Origin: Moritella sp. 24
Lineage (GTDB): Bacteria; Pseudomonadota; Gammaproteobacteria; Enterobacterales; Moritellaceae
Reading direction: 5' to 3'
DNA: 64,000 nt
NCBI RefSeq assembly: GCF_018219155.1
Contig: NZ_CP056123.1
Location: 2,861,505 to 2,925,504 of the forward strand
The notes under the pieces are model-generated. The model searched no databases and had not been told where the DNA came from. It saw only the letters and a list, made by a program, of their open reading frames with translations. Shown in pieces: positions 47,997 through 56,766 of the stretch; positions within the stretch are counted from its first letter, which is position 1; each line of letters begins with the position of its first letter. A program made the translations under genes and the position numbers.

Positions 47997-50414
47997 ATGA
48001 TGAAGCTATCCGTTAAGATTAACTTTATATTATTGCCTGTTATGTTAATTATCTTTTCTATTGGCGGTATTTTTTCTTACAATAGTCAAAAGGTTCAAAT
48101 ACTTTCGTCATTATCAGATAAGATAAAGTATGAATTAAAGTACATTTCAGAAGACCTAAATGAAGCCATTCATGAGTTTGACCTACTCAGTAAAATCTTT
48201 CTGGGTAGCCCAAGCACACAATCTTATTTAAATAACATTCGCTTCGGTAAAAATAACCACTATTTAAATCAGAACTTAACTCGCAATATCAAGCAACTCG
48301 AATTCCGCCATGGTTATATCTCGAGTTTTGGCTTAATTGATTCAGATAAACAAGAGTTATTTCTTTATGATGTAATCAGTCCTTTTTCATCTATTGAATA
48401 CTCTGAATCATTAAATACACATTTATCCTATATAAATAAAAGTATACAGACACAGGGCCTCTCTCAAATAAAGCCGGTGACTTACGAACATCGAACCACC
48501 GCTGATGGTTTTGATGAACTGACTTTGATTCGCACTTTCTCACCTGACCAACCGATATCAACGTCATCATTTTCTCAAGGTCACGTCATCTATACAGCCA
48601 TTATAACAATGCGCCTTAAGCATAAAGAGACATATTTACGTGCCTTACATACGGTATTTAATGATGAGGTAAATCTGTCTCTGTTGTCTTCAGGTAGCGC
48701 TCAAATCATGGAAGGAAAAACCGAGCTCACGATGTTGCCGAAACCTGATTATGGGCACAAATTAGAGAATGAGCTTTGGTCTATTATGATTTCGCTGCCT
48801 AATTCGTATTTAAATACCTTGTATCAGCCACATAAAATCTTATTCATCACAATTGTACTCGCCGTGACATTATTTTCATTTTTCTTTCTTAAAGGATTAA
48901 TTGTCAAAAGAATCATAACGCCCGTCGTCAGGTTAACTAAGCAAGTTGAAACAGCCGAAATAGGCGGCGCTATCAATATCGAACGCTCTCAAACAAATGA
49001 TGAAATATCCATTCTCACTAACAAGTACCTTGATCTGATTATGGAACTTGATGGGATGGCAAAGTACGACCATTTGACAGGTCTAATTAATCGAGCTCAA
49101 TTCAATAAGGCACTACAATCACGTGTCAGCAATTGCATTGAAAACAATCAAAAAATAGCTGTTTTATACTTCGATTTAGATAATTTTAAACACGTGAATG
49201 ATCGATTTGGCCATTACATTGGTGATCAGTTATTAAAAGAATTTACCGTTCGGGTAAAGTACTACCTTACTAATAGAGCAAAAGAACTGGGTATTGAGAA
49301 TGATGTTGAGTTTTCACGTATATCAGGTGATGAGTTCACATTGATATTACCCAAGGTAACAGACATGAAGGATGTAGAACAAGTCGCGAGAAACTTAATC
49401 TCGTTATTCGATGATGGCTTTAAATTAGATGAGACTGTATTTGATATAGGGATCAGCATTGGCATTTCAATTTGCCCTGATGATGCAGCAGATATTTCAG
49501 CTATATTAAAAAAAGCAGATATTGCAATGTACTCTGCAAAGAAACATCGTCAAAGTAACTTCCAGTTTTATACATCAGAATTAAGTTATCAAATTGAACG
49601 CCAAGAAAAAATTACCGAAAGCTTAAAAACAGCATTACGCCGCAATGAATTCTACCTCGTCTATATGCCTATTTATGATTGCAGCACTGGGTTAATCGAC
49701 GGATGCGAAGTGTTACTCAGACTATCGTCAAAAGACTTAGCAGCTTACGGTCCCGAAGAGTTCATTCCCATTGCTGAACAGTCTGGTTTAATCAAAGATA
49801 TTGATTATTGGGTCATCGAATCAGCAATTAAACAGCTCTCTATCTGGATAAAACAGTTAAACTTTACTGGTGTTTTTGCCATTAACTTCTCATCTTGGGA
49901 ACTTAAAAACCCCGATTTTGTTGATAAAGTGTCTTCGTTACTTAAGCTATATGATGTTCCGCCACAGCGCATCGAACTCGAAATAACAGAAACATGCTTT
50001 GTCCCTGGTGATAACCGCAGTATTGAAATGCTGTCAAAACTCCACAATTTAGGCGTAATGCTATCTCTTGATGATTTCGGCACCGGATTTACAGCATTCA
50101 GCCAACTGATTGACTACCCCCTTGATACGCTAAAGGTCGACCGCATGTTTATTAATGCCATTGACTCTGGTGATAATGAAGACAAACCGTTAGTCGATAT
50201 TATTGTTGAAATAGCCAAGCTGTATAATCTAAACGTCGTCGCAGAAGGAATTGAGACAAGCGAACAGTTAGAACATGTTCGACAATTAGGTTGTCATCAA
50301 GCCCAAGGATTTCTGTTATCTAAGCCCTTAATGAAAGAAGATTTCGTCGCACTATGGCAAGCAGAAAAACAGGATGGTGAATCACCTGAGTCATATATCA
50401 GTGCTGCGAGGTAA
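47997..50414 (+). CDS. mbaA: MbaA-like membrane GGDEF/EAL cyclic-di-GMP protein
   Basis: 805 residues. TM1 (about 8-28), a periplasmic domain (about 30-275), TM2 (about 278-300) and a HAMP-like linker. A GGDEF domain (about 350-520) has signature SGDEF; an EAL domain (about 545-795) has EVLLR in place of EALLR, with downstream NFSSWEL, LEITETCF and LDDFGTGFTAF, and KVDRMFI. The catalytic EAL Glu and metal residues look kept, so phosphodiesterase activity is likely; cyclase activity is possible. Paired with nspS, it should control biofilm in response to polyamines. Confidence 0.85.
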   Translation: MMKLSVKINFILLPVMLIIFSIGGIFSYNSQKVQILSSLSDKIKYELKYISEDLNEAIHEFDLLSKIFLGSPSTQSYLNNIRFGKNNHYLNQNLTRNIKQLEFRHGYISSFGLIDSDKQELFLYDVISPFSSIEYSESLNTHLSYINKSIQTQGLSQIKPVTYEHRTTADGFDELTLIRTFSPDQPISTSSFSQGHVIYTAIITMRLKHKETYLRALHTVFNDEVNLSLLSSGSAQIMEGKTELTMLPKPDYGHKLENELWSIMISLPNSYLNTLYQPHKILFITIVLAVTLFSFFFLKGLIVKRIITPVVRLTKQVETAEIGGAINIERSQTNDEISILTNKYLDLIMELDGMAKYDHLTGLINRAQFNKALQSRVSNCIENNQKIAVLYFDLDNFKHVNDRFGHYIGDQLLKEFTVRVKYYLTNRAKELGIENDVEFSRISGDEFTLILPKVTDMKDVEQVARNLISLFDDGFKLDETVFDIGISIGISICPDDAADISAILKKADIAMYSAKKHRQSNFQFYTSELSYQIERQEKITESLKTALRRNEFYLVYMPIYDCSTGLIDGCEVLLRLSSKDLAAYGPEEFIPIAEQSGLIKDIDYWVIESAIKQLSIWIKQLNFTGVFAINFSSWELKNPDFVDKVSSLLKLYDVPPQRIELEITETCFVPGDNRSIEMLSKLHNLGVMLSLDDFGTGFTAFSQLIDYPLDTLKVDRMFINAIDSGDNEDKPLVDIIVEIAKLYNLNVVAEGIETSEQLEHVRQLGCHQAQGFLLSKPLMKEDFVALWQAEKQDGESPESYISAAR

Positions 50415-50434
50415 TCGAAAACTTAGGAGTTCAC

Positions 50435-51337
50435 TTATGTTACCGAATTATAACGCTGGCCTATAATCTCTCTCAATGTTTGTAACCCCTTCCCTTTATT
50501 CGCCGTTTTCCACGCAAGGTAAACATCAAATGACTGACGAGGTGATACAAGCTTCACTTCAACTAACGAACCATCATCAAGCAATGGTTGAATACGTTGT
50601 TTGGGCAAGTAGCCTATACCAATGCCAGCAACAATCGCTTGAATTTTATGTTCAACGCTACCCACGAAAAAATGTCGACTTTGTTCAATGATGCTACTTG
50701 ACCAAGGGATCCCTGTCAGAGACGAGTCATGAACAATAACAGTGCGGTAATCTTCAATATCAGTATGACTAATTAGCGTAGTAAACCGCGTTAATTCATG
50801 TCCTTTCGGTACAACAAAGGCTTGCTCAAATTGGCCTAATAGCAGTGTGCTTATGCCTTGTTGACTTGGCACTGGCGCAGGAGCTCCAACCAATAAATCA
50901 GTGCGGTCTTCAATTAATGCTTCCCACGAGCCATTCATGACCTCTTCAGTCAGATCGATTTCAATATTAGGGTGCTCATTTAAAAACAGCCCTAACGACG
51001 CCAGCACTTCCTGTACATTAAAAATAGAGTCCACAGCAATGCGAATCTTAGGTTCCCAGCCATAAGATATGGTTTGAGTTTGCTCGGTTAGTTTACTGAC
51101 TGCTCCGAGTATTTTTCGGCCTTCATCCAGTAAGTGACGACCCGCAGGCGTTAATACAGAGCGCCTGCCCTGACGTACAAACAGCGTAACCGACAATTGC
51201 TCTTCTAATTTTTGCACTATGTACGAAAGTGCCGAGGGTACTTTATTCAATTGTTCGGCAGCAGCGGCAAAGCTACCTCTATTATCAATGGCATCAAGCA
51301 CCAGTAACGCTTCTATCGTTATCGGTAATTTGTACAT
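50435..51337 (-). CDS. LysR-family transcriptional regulator
   Basis: 300 residues. N-terminal winged helix (ALLVLDAIDNRGSFAAAAEQLNKVPSALSYIVQKLEEQLSVTLFVRQGRR, about 8-60) and a substrate-binding domain (about 92-295). It is divergent from doxX and the pirin gene across 129 bases, with an inverted repeat at 51357-51371. Relatives in this layout regulate the doxX-pirin pair. Inducer unknown. Confidence 0.88.
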   Translation of the reverse strand: MYKLPITIEALLVLDAIDNRGSFAAAAEQLNKVPSALSYIVQKLEEQLSVTLFVRQGRRSVLTPAGRHLLDEGRKILGAVSKLTEQTQTISYGWEPKIRIAVDSIFNVQEVLASLGLFLNEHPNIEIDLTEEVMNGSWEALIEDRTDLLVGAPAPVPSQQGISTLLLGQFEQAFVVPKGHELTRFTTLISHTDIEDYRTVIVHDSSLTGIPWSSSIIEQSRHFFVGSVEHKIQAIVAGIGIGYLPKQRIQPLLDDGSLVEVKLVSPRQSFDVYLAWKTANKGKGLQTLREIIGQRYNSVT

Positions 51338-51356
51338 TTATCGCCCTCCCTGATTG

Positions 51357-51371
51357 TTCAAATATTTTGAA
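51357..51371. promoter_or_regulatory. LysR-type operator candidate
   Basis: TTCAAATATTTTGAA is a perfect interrupted palindrome with T-N11-A geometry, 20 bases before the LysR gene start and in the divergent promoter of doxX. Confidence 0.5.
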
Positions 51372-51466
51372 TATACTAAACGAATTTTAGCAGTTATTCC
51401 AAAACAGTTAAGCAAATACAATAGCTACACATTCGAAAACACTTAAAAACACAAAAGAGCACTAAA

Positions 51467-51913
51467 ATGAACGCAACAACTATCAAGCACATTTTAACAT
51501 CAGACAACAATTTTTCGGCATTACCACTACGTTTAATCGCCGGTATCATTTTCGCTGCACACGGAGGCCAAAAGCTGTTTGCTTGGTTTGGTGGTTATGG
51601 CCTAGAAGGTACTGGTCAATGGATGGAATCAATCGGCCTTGCACCCGGCTACTTAATGGCGCTTATGGCAGGCAGTGCTGAATTTTTCGGTGGTATCTTA
51701 CTTATTATCGGTTTACTCACAAGACCAACCGCATTTGTACTCGCGGTAACAATGCTGGTTGCCATCTTCAGCACCCATATCAATAACGGTTTATTTATGA
51801 GTAACAACGGTTATGAATTTGCCCTGTCACTACTTGCAATCACCATCGCACTTGTATTTCAAGGCAGCGGTAAACTCGCGATTGATAATACCATCGTTAA
51901 AAAGCTGAGCTAA
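51467..51913 (+). CDS. DoxX-family membrane protein
   Basis: 148 residues with four hydrophobic helices (about 22-40, 58-80, 84-104 and 115-138). Family pattern: LPLRLIAGIIFAAHGGQKLFAWFGGYGLEGT at the start and AEFFGGILLIIGLLTRPTA. DoxX-like proteins are often tied to redox or thiol stress. A pirin gene starts 27 bases downstream, so the pair form one unit. Confidence 0.85.
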   Translation: MNATTIKHILTSDNNFSALPLRLIAGIIFAAHGGQKLFAWFGGYGLEGTGQWMESIGLAPGYLMALMAGSAEFFGGILLIIGLLTRPTAFVLAVTMLVAIFSTHINNGLFMSNNGYEFALSLLAITIALVFQGSGKLAIDNTIVKKLS

Positions 51914-51940
51914 TTGGTCATACATTGGGAGAGTAAAACA

Positions 51941-52648
51941 ATGATTAAACATTACCCTTTTCAACAAATGGGCAAGGCAAACCACGGTTGGCTAAAGGCT
52001 AATCATCACTTTAGCTTTGCTAATTATTACAATCCAAGAAGAATGGGCTTTGGTACGCTAAAAGTGATTAATGATGATTGGATTGCAGCAGGTGGCGGGT
52101 TTCCAGCCCATCCACACAAGAACATGGAAATAATTACCTTTATTCGCTCTGGCGCAGTCACACATAAAGACAGTCAAGGTAATAAAGGCATAACTCGGGC
52201 AGGCGAAGTACAAGTAATGAGTGCTGGAACGGGTATCACGCATTCTGAATATAATTTAACAAAAGGACCATTAACACTATTTCAAATTTGGATCGAGCCT
52301 AACAAGCATAACGTAACACCACGGTGGGACAGTAAATTTTGGCCTGAAAGCACAAATGAAAACGCGTTACCTTTATTAGTCTCTGGCGATCCTGATGAAC
52401 AAGAGGAGGCACTGTTCATCAATCAAGATGCACGCATCTTTGGGGGAAAGGTGAAGCAAGGTACCCAACTTACTCATTCAATAACCCACCAAGCTTATGT
52501 TTTAGCATCAACAGGCGAGTTTGAAATAAGCGTTAATCAGCAGGTTGTTCACATGAAAAAAGGCGATGGTGCAGAGGTGACAAAACAAAAAGAAATGGTG
52601 ATTAAAGCACTGTCAGATGCAGAGATAATCATTATTGATGCACGTTAA
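51941..52648 (+). CDS. Pirin-family cupin protein
   Basis: 235 residues from the ATG at 51941, after GGGAGAG. Bicupin: GGGFPAHPHKNMEIITFIRSG supplies the metal-binding His-His and Glu (about 50-66), and GTGITHSEYNLTKGPLTLFQIWIEP the second conserved block. Bacterial pirins such as YhhW are quercetin 2,3-dioxygenase-like or bind metabolic enzymes. Co-transcribed with doxX and probably under the divergent LysR regulator. A hairpin terminator follows. Confidence 0.88.
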   Translation: MIKHYPFQQMGKANHGWLKANHHFSFANYYNPRRMGFGTLKVINDDWIAAGGGFPAHPHKNMEIITFIRSGAVTHKDSQGNKGITRAGEVQVMSAGTGITHSEYNLTKGPLTLFQIWIEPNKHNVTPRWDSKFWPESTNENALPLLVSGDPDEQEEALFINQDARIFGGKVKQGTQLTHSITHQAYVLASTGEFEISVNQQVVHMKKGDGAEVTKQKEMVIKALSDAEIIIIDAR

Positions 52649-52654
52649 CTGGGC

Positions 52655-52687
52655 ATAACCTCTGGTATCAAAAATGCCAGAGGTTAT
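52655..52687. terminator. Convergent hairpin terminator
   Basis: ATAACCTCTGG (52655-52665) pairs perfectly with CCAGAGGTTAT (52677-52687) between the pirin gene and a minus-strand methyltransferase. Confidence 0.65.
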
Positions 52688-52696
52688 CTAACAATA

Positions 52697-53278
52697 TTAT
52701 TTCTTCCATACCAGTAAAAAATTATTTGCTGGCATCGGTATTTTAGTGACCAGAGTCATTCCCCTCGCCCATGATTCTAATTGTTCAATATCACGAATAC
52801 CGCCAAAACCTCGTTGCTTCAATGAATCATCGAACTCTCGGTTGCTATCACTCGTGTAATCGCCATTCACTATCATCGGGCCATACTGACAAAATACACC
52901 ACCTTTAGGTAGGTGACTTGCCACCATTTCCATCATTGCTTGTGCTTCATCGGGTTGCATAATATGGGTCGTGTTTGCAGTAAAGACAGCATCGACGTTC
53001 ACATCAGGCCAGGAATCATGACCGACCGTAAACTTAACTGGATTGGTGATATTTTCTGAACCAGACTCTAAAATCCATGCCTTAACGCTAGCATGGTTTT
53101 CCGGCATATCGCTGGTATGCCAGTTTAGATGAGGCATTTTATGGGCGAAATGGATCGCATGTTGCCCAGTTCCCGAGCCAATTTCTAAAACATCCTGACT
53201 CTGTTTAAAATAAACCGTAAGCTGTTCGCTAATAACATGTTTATTTCGTTCAACAGACGGACTAAAACACTTTGTCAT
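52697..53278 (-). CDS. DUF938 SAM-dependent methyltransferase
   Basis: 193 residues. Motifs: FSPSVERNKHVISEQL at the start, LEIGSGTGQHAIHFAHKMP (SAM loop, about 36-54), WHTSDMPE, and FTANTTHIMQPDEAQAMMEMVASHLPKGGVFCQYGP, a set typical of DUF938 proteins. The substrate is unknown. It begins 10 bases after the YkgJ-like gene stop, so the two are an operon. Confidence 0.85.
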   Translation of the reverse strand: MTKCFSPSVERNKHVISEQLTVYFKQSQDVLEIGSGTGQHAIHFAHKMPHLNWHTSDMPENHASVKAWILESGSENITNPVKFTVGHDSWPDVNVDAVFTANTTHIMQPDEAQAMMEMVASHLPKGGVFCQYGPMIVNGDYTSDSNREFDDSLKQRGFGGIRDIEQLESWARGMTLVTKIPMPANNFLLVWKK

Positions 53279-53288
53279 AATGGCTCTC

Positions 53289-53642
53289 TCACACTAATAC
53301 TTGTCGTGTGTTCTCGATGTAGTCATGGATTTCATACTCCGTTCTCAAGTCAATCATCACTTCAGGACGACGGCCATTTGGGCAAGGCATCTCCGCCGTT
53401 GTACCAAACACACGGCATATCAGCGGTCGTTCCTCGTATACAGTGCAGCCCTTAGGCCCTAGATGTACACAATTCCATTCCTTTAATGCTGCCTCATGTT
53501 CCGCATCAGTTTTTACTGGCAAGCGCGACATTTCTTCTGAAGAGGTCGTGACAGGTCCGCAACAATCGTGGCAACCCTTTACACACTCAAACGACGGAAT
53601 ACGTCCACGTAAACGCTTGACTATATCTCGGTTGTTTTCCAT
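53289..53642 (-). CDS. YkgJ-family cysteine-cluster protein
   Basis: 117 residues. Eight-cysteine pattern of the CxxCxxCC zinc/iron-chelating family: FECVKGCHDCCG, then WNCVHLGPKGCTVYEERPLICRVFG, then MPCPNGRRPEV. The fold binds zinc or an Fe-S cluster; the role is unknown. It is the promoter-proximal gene of a pair with the DUF938 methyltransferase. Three 11-bp repeats lie upstream (53774-53806). Confidence 0.85.
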   Translation of the reverse strand: MENNRDIVKRLRGRIPSFECVKGCHDCCGPVTTSSEEMSRLPVKTDAEHEAALKEWNCVHLGPKGCTVYEERPLICRVFGTTAEMPCPNGRRPEVMIDLRTEYEIHDYIENTRQVLV

Positions 53643-53773
53643 TAATAGTTACCTTCTATGTTGTTCGAACCCATTATAGCTCAATTTCCCATTCACTATG
53701 ACACTGACAATATCTTTAAACTTAGCGCGTACAATAGCAGTTTATTATTCGAGACTCTGTCTCACGTGTATTT

Positions 53774-53806
53774 CATTTCGACTTCATTTCGACTTCATTC
53801 CGATTT
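53774..53806. repeat. Three 11-bp tandem repeats
   Basis: CATTTCGACTT at 53774 and 53785, then CATTCCGATTT at 53796. One helical turn per unit; upstream of the YkgJ-like gene. Confidence 0.8.
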
Positions 53807-53831
53807 AATTATAGTCACGCTAATTGCTTCG

Positions 53832-54164
53832 CTATGTACTTCTTGGCGCGAACATAATAATAGCCATACCAACTAATGCAATTGAACCACCTACAATATC
53901 CCACATACTAGGCTTTATACCATCAACGATCCAAAGCCATAATATGGCAACAAAAATATATACACCACCATACGCGGCATACACACGTCCAGCAGCCGCA
54001 GGATGCAAAGATAACAGCCATGCAAACAACGCCAAACTTAACGCAGCAGGAATGAGAAGTAAGACACTTTTATCTTGTTTAAGCCAAAGATAAGGTAAAT
54101 AACAGCCAACTATTTCAGCGATCGCTGTAATCACAAAAAGAGCGATTGTTTTTAATTCGAACAT
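53832..54164 (-). CDS. YnfA-family small membrane protein (UPF0060)
   Basis: 110 residues from the ATG at 54164, preceded by GAGGAGTATC; a longer frame lacks a ribosome site. Four membrane helices with the family signature [13 protein letters not shown] and [19 protein letters not shown]. YnfA resembles half-size SMR efflux proteins and has been linked to drug efflux in Shigella; the physiological substrate is unclear. Monocistronic. Confidence 0.88.
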   Translation of the reverse strand: MFELKTIALFVITAIAEIVGCYLPYLWLKQDKSVLLLIPAALSLALFAWLLSLHPAAAGRVYAAYGGVYIFVAILWLWIVDGIKPSMWDIVGGSIALVGMAIIMFAPRST

Positions 54165-54473
54165 GATACTCCTCGTATCGAGATAAATTGCGTAATGCAT
54201 TACGAATAGATAGGTTAACAGTAACCACCTGAAATTATGTACCGAGCATTATACCTAAAATGTATATAGTGAAACGCCTCGAAACTGAATAGTTCTGTAA
54301 ACGATTAATTCTGTCTCATAAGTGATGAGTAAGACTCGAAGCAGCTGGTTTGCTTTATTAATAATACGGAACTATAACTACAAAGGGGCTGAAATAGAAA
54401 TGAAAATTGAACGATAAGATATTGATTTGAAAAAGCTGAACGTCAGAAACGCGAAAAGCACAACACTTTTGAA
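54165..54473. other. 309-base gap between ynfA-like gene and ffs
   Basis: No gene seen. AT-rich sequence with no strong hairpin apart from the arm of the ffs-flanking repeat at 54457-54466. Confidence 0.4.
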
Positions 54474-54583
54474 GGATACCCTACAAGCCTCACTCCGGCA
54501 CTTGAGTTCTCTGCTGCGGTTGCTTCCTTCCGGACCTGGCCGAGTTCACAGAGTATCAATGCGGAGGGACCCATAAGGCACCC
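54474..54583 (-). ncRNA. ffs: Signal recognition particle RNA, small bacterial type (4.5S)
   Basis: About 110 bases on the minus strand. The universally conserved domain IV is present: GGCCAGGTCCGGAAGGAAGC with the GGAA tetraloop, followed by AGCAACC and a complementary descending strand. The ends GGGTGCC and GGTATCC pair. With Ffh it forms the particle that targets membrane proteins. A 10-bp inverted repeat (AGCACAACAC at 54457-54466 with its complement at 54591-54600) extends the stem outside the mature ends and includes a T-rich 3' side, so it is probably part of the precursor and terminator. Confidence 0.95.
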
Positions 54584-54716
54584 ATCAAATGTGTTGTGCT
54601 TGACAACGAGTGAATTATTAACTATTCACTGATTCTTTGCAACTATTTATAGTAGTTTTATTACCGATAAATACCGATTGCACACAATCCAACCAAGTCG
54701 ATCAAAACAAGGGCGA

Positions 54717-56603
54717 TTAAATTACTTTTTTACTAAGGTACTGACCAATAAACATAGTTGCAGGTACAGGTTTACCGTATAAATATCCCTGACCATAATC
54801 ACAACCTTCATCTGCAATGAACTGATCTTGCTCTGCGGTTTCCACCCCTTCGGCAACAACTTGCAAATTAAGCTTCTTCGCCATGGCAATAATAGCTCGT
54901 GCAAGTTCTTTATCTTGCTCACGCTCCATTAGATTCATAATAAAACTACGATCAATTTTGAGCGTATCAAACGAATACTTCTGTAAATAACTTAATGACG
55001 AATAACCCGTACCAAAATCATCTAACGAAATACGAACGCCCAGTTTTTGTAATCCAGCAATTGCTTTTGCCGCTTTCTGTTCATCTTGTAACAACACGCC
55101 CTCGGTAATTTCAAGTTCGAGCGAACTACCGGGTAAACCGTAATAACTTAATAACTGAGCAATACGAGAAACCAAGTTATCATCACGGAATTGCACTGGC
55201 GACATATTAACAGCCATACAAAAATCAGCACCAAAGCTATGACGCCATTGAGTTGCCTGTTCCATTGCAGTACGTAATACAAAATTACCTAATGCTAAGA
55301 TCTGGCCGTTTTGTTCAGCTAAATGAATAAATCGATCTGGCGCTACCGCTCCAAGTATTGGATTATGCCAACGTATTAACGCCTCAGCTCCCAATACTCG
55401 ACGCGTTTTAACACAAATCATCGGCTGATAATGTACCGACATTTCATTTTTATCGAGCGCTTCAGCTAAATGAGATTCTAAATAGTGACGCTCACCAATC
55501 GCAGCACTCAACTCTTCAGTAAAGAAGTTATAACATGTCCCTTTATCTTTGCTTGCACTCATCGCCGCTTCAGCACGCTCAACTAACGCAATACCCTTGT
55601 CTTCGGCTGACTCAGCTAATGCAATACCAAAGCAAACCTGAGTCGTAATCGCATAATCATCAACAATAAAGGTGGCTTCAAAGGCCTGTGATAAACGAGA
55701 AATTAAATCAATTGCTTGCTCAACGACATTTTCATCTCGAACAACAATAGAAAACGCATCCCCCCAGCAGCGTGCAACCAAGTATTCACTGGTTAACTGC
55801 TGGTGAATACGCTGGCTCACTTCCAACAACACTTTGTCACCGACGCCATAACCATAACTGTTATTAATCGATTTGAAATTTCGGATACCAAGATAAATAA
55901 CAGCGAGCTCGTTTTCATCATCAACGTATTCCAACATGCCTTCAATCTGCTTAACCAATGAAAGTTGGTTCGCAAGTCCCGTAAGCGTGTCGTATTCTTG
56001 TTGATAAACGAGTGTTGATTCTAATGCCGAGCGGCTATCTTGTTCATGCAATAACGCTTGATTAGACAGCGTCAGTGCCATTGATTTTTTAGCAAGTAAG
56101 TTTTGTAGTTTACGGTTCTCGTGTATGAGTTCTGATTTTTCATAGAGAATGGTTAGATCCGCATTCATCGATTGTTGAAAGCGTGCGATCAATAATTTGC
56201 AATGTTCGCTAAATTCACGAGCCTGTGTATCTAATACACACAGCGTACCAAAGGCCTGATCATTTGGCCAAATTAACGGTAGACCATAATAAGCCATGAT
56301 GTCGGCACTCACATTTTCATCAGGTACCCAAGTTGAATTAAGCGTTGCATCTTCGATTAACAACTCAGCTCGGTTATAAATAACTTGAGCGCTATAGCAG
56401 CTTAATTGCTTAGAATTGGATAATGACGGTAAGTCTGGATTAGCGGTTTCATTTGACGCAAATATTCGCACATCATTATGATGAACACGCATAATTAATG
56501 CTGCTGGAAGATTCATAATGCCAGCGATCAACTCTACAGTTTGTTGCCAACCACGAAACATGGGTTCCGGGATCTCAATAACCTGAGTATTAATATTTAG
56601 CAT
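54717..56603 (-). CDS. GAF-GGDEF-EAL cyclic-di-GMP phosphodiesterase
   Basis: 628 residues, no membrane segment. An N-terminal GAF domain (about 20-155, with LLIEDATLNSTWVP and YYGLPLIWPNDQAFGTLCVLD) precedes a GGDEF domain (about 205-360) whose motif is WGDAF, so it is probably not a cyclase. The EAL domain (about 375-620) keeps AEALIRW, NMSPVQF, LEITEGVLL, LDDFGTGYSSL and KIDRSFI, and so should hydrolyse cyclic-di-GMP. The GAF ligand is unknown. Monocistronic between ffs and men. Confidence 0.88.
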   Translation of the reverse strand: MLNINTQVIEIPEPMFRGWQQTVELIAGIMNLPAALIMRVHHNDVRIFASNETANPDLPSLSNSKQLSCYSAQVIYNRAELLIEDATLNSTWVPDENVSADIMAYYGLPLIWPNDQAFGTLCVLDTQAREFSEHCKLLIARFQQSMNADLTILYEKSELIHENRKLQNLLAKKSMALTLSNQALLHEQDSRSALESTLVYQQEYDTLTGLANQLSLVKQIEGMLEYVDDENELAVIYLGIRNFKSINNSYGYGVGDKVLLEVSQRIHQQLTSEYLVARCWGDAFSIVVRDENVVEQAIDLISRLSQAFEATFIVDDYAITTQVCFGIALAESAEDKGIALVERAEAAMSASKDKGTCYNFFTEELSAAIGERHYLESHLAEALDKNEMSVHYQPMICVKTRRVLGAEALIRWHNPILGAVAPDRFIHLAEQNGQILALGNFVLRTAMEQATQWRHSFGADFCMAVNMSPVQFRDDNLVSRIAQLLSYYGLPGSSLELEITEGVLLQDEQKAAKAIAGLQKLGVRISLDDFGTGYSSLSYLQKYSFDTLKIDRSFIMNLMEREQDKELARAIIAMAKKLNLQVVAEGVETAEQDQFIADEGCDYGQGYLYGKPVPATMFIGQYLSKKVI

Positions 56604-56766
56604 GCTACATCTCTGTTAATTACGCTGCTCTAAATGACACTGTAAATTTTCATTACCATGCCGCTATTCATCTGATGAATAAGGAAGATTCAATATACTA
56701 CAAGAAAACAAAGCGAACACCAAGTCAGATTTTTTAACATGCAACCATAATAATTAATATGCTCAA

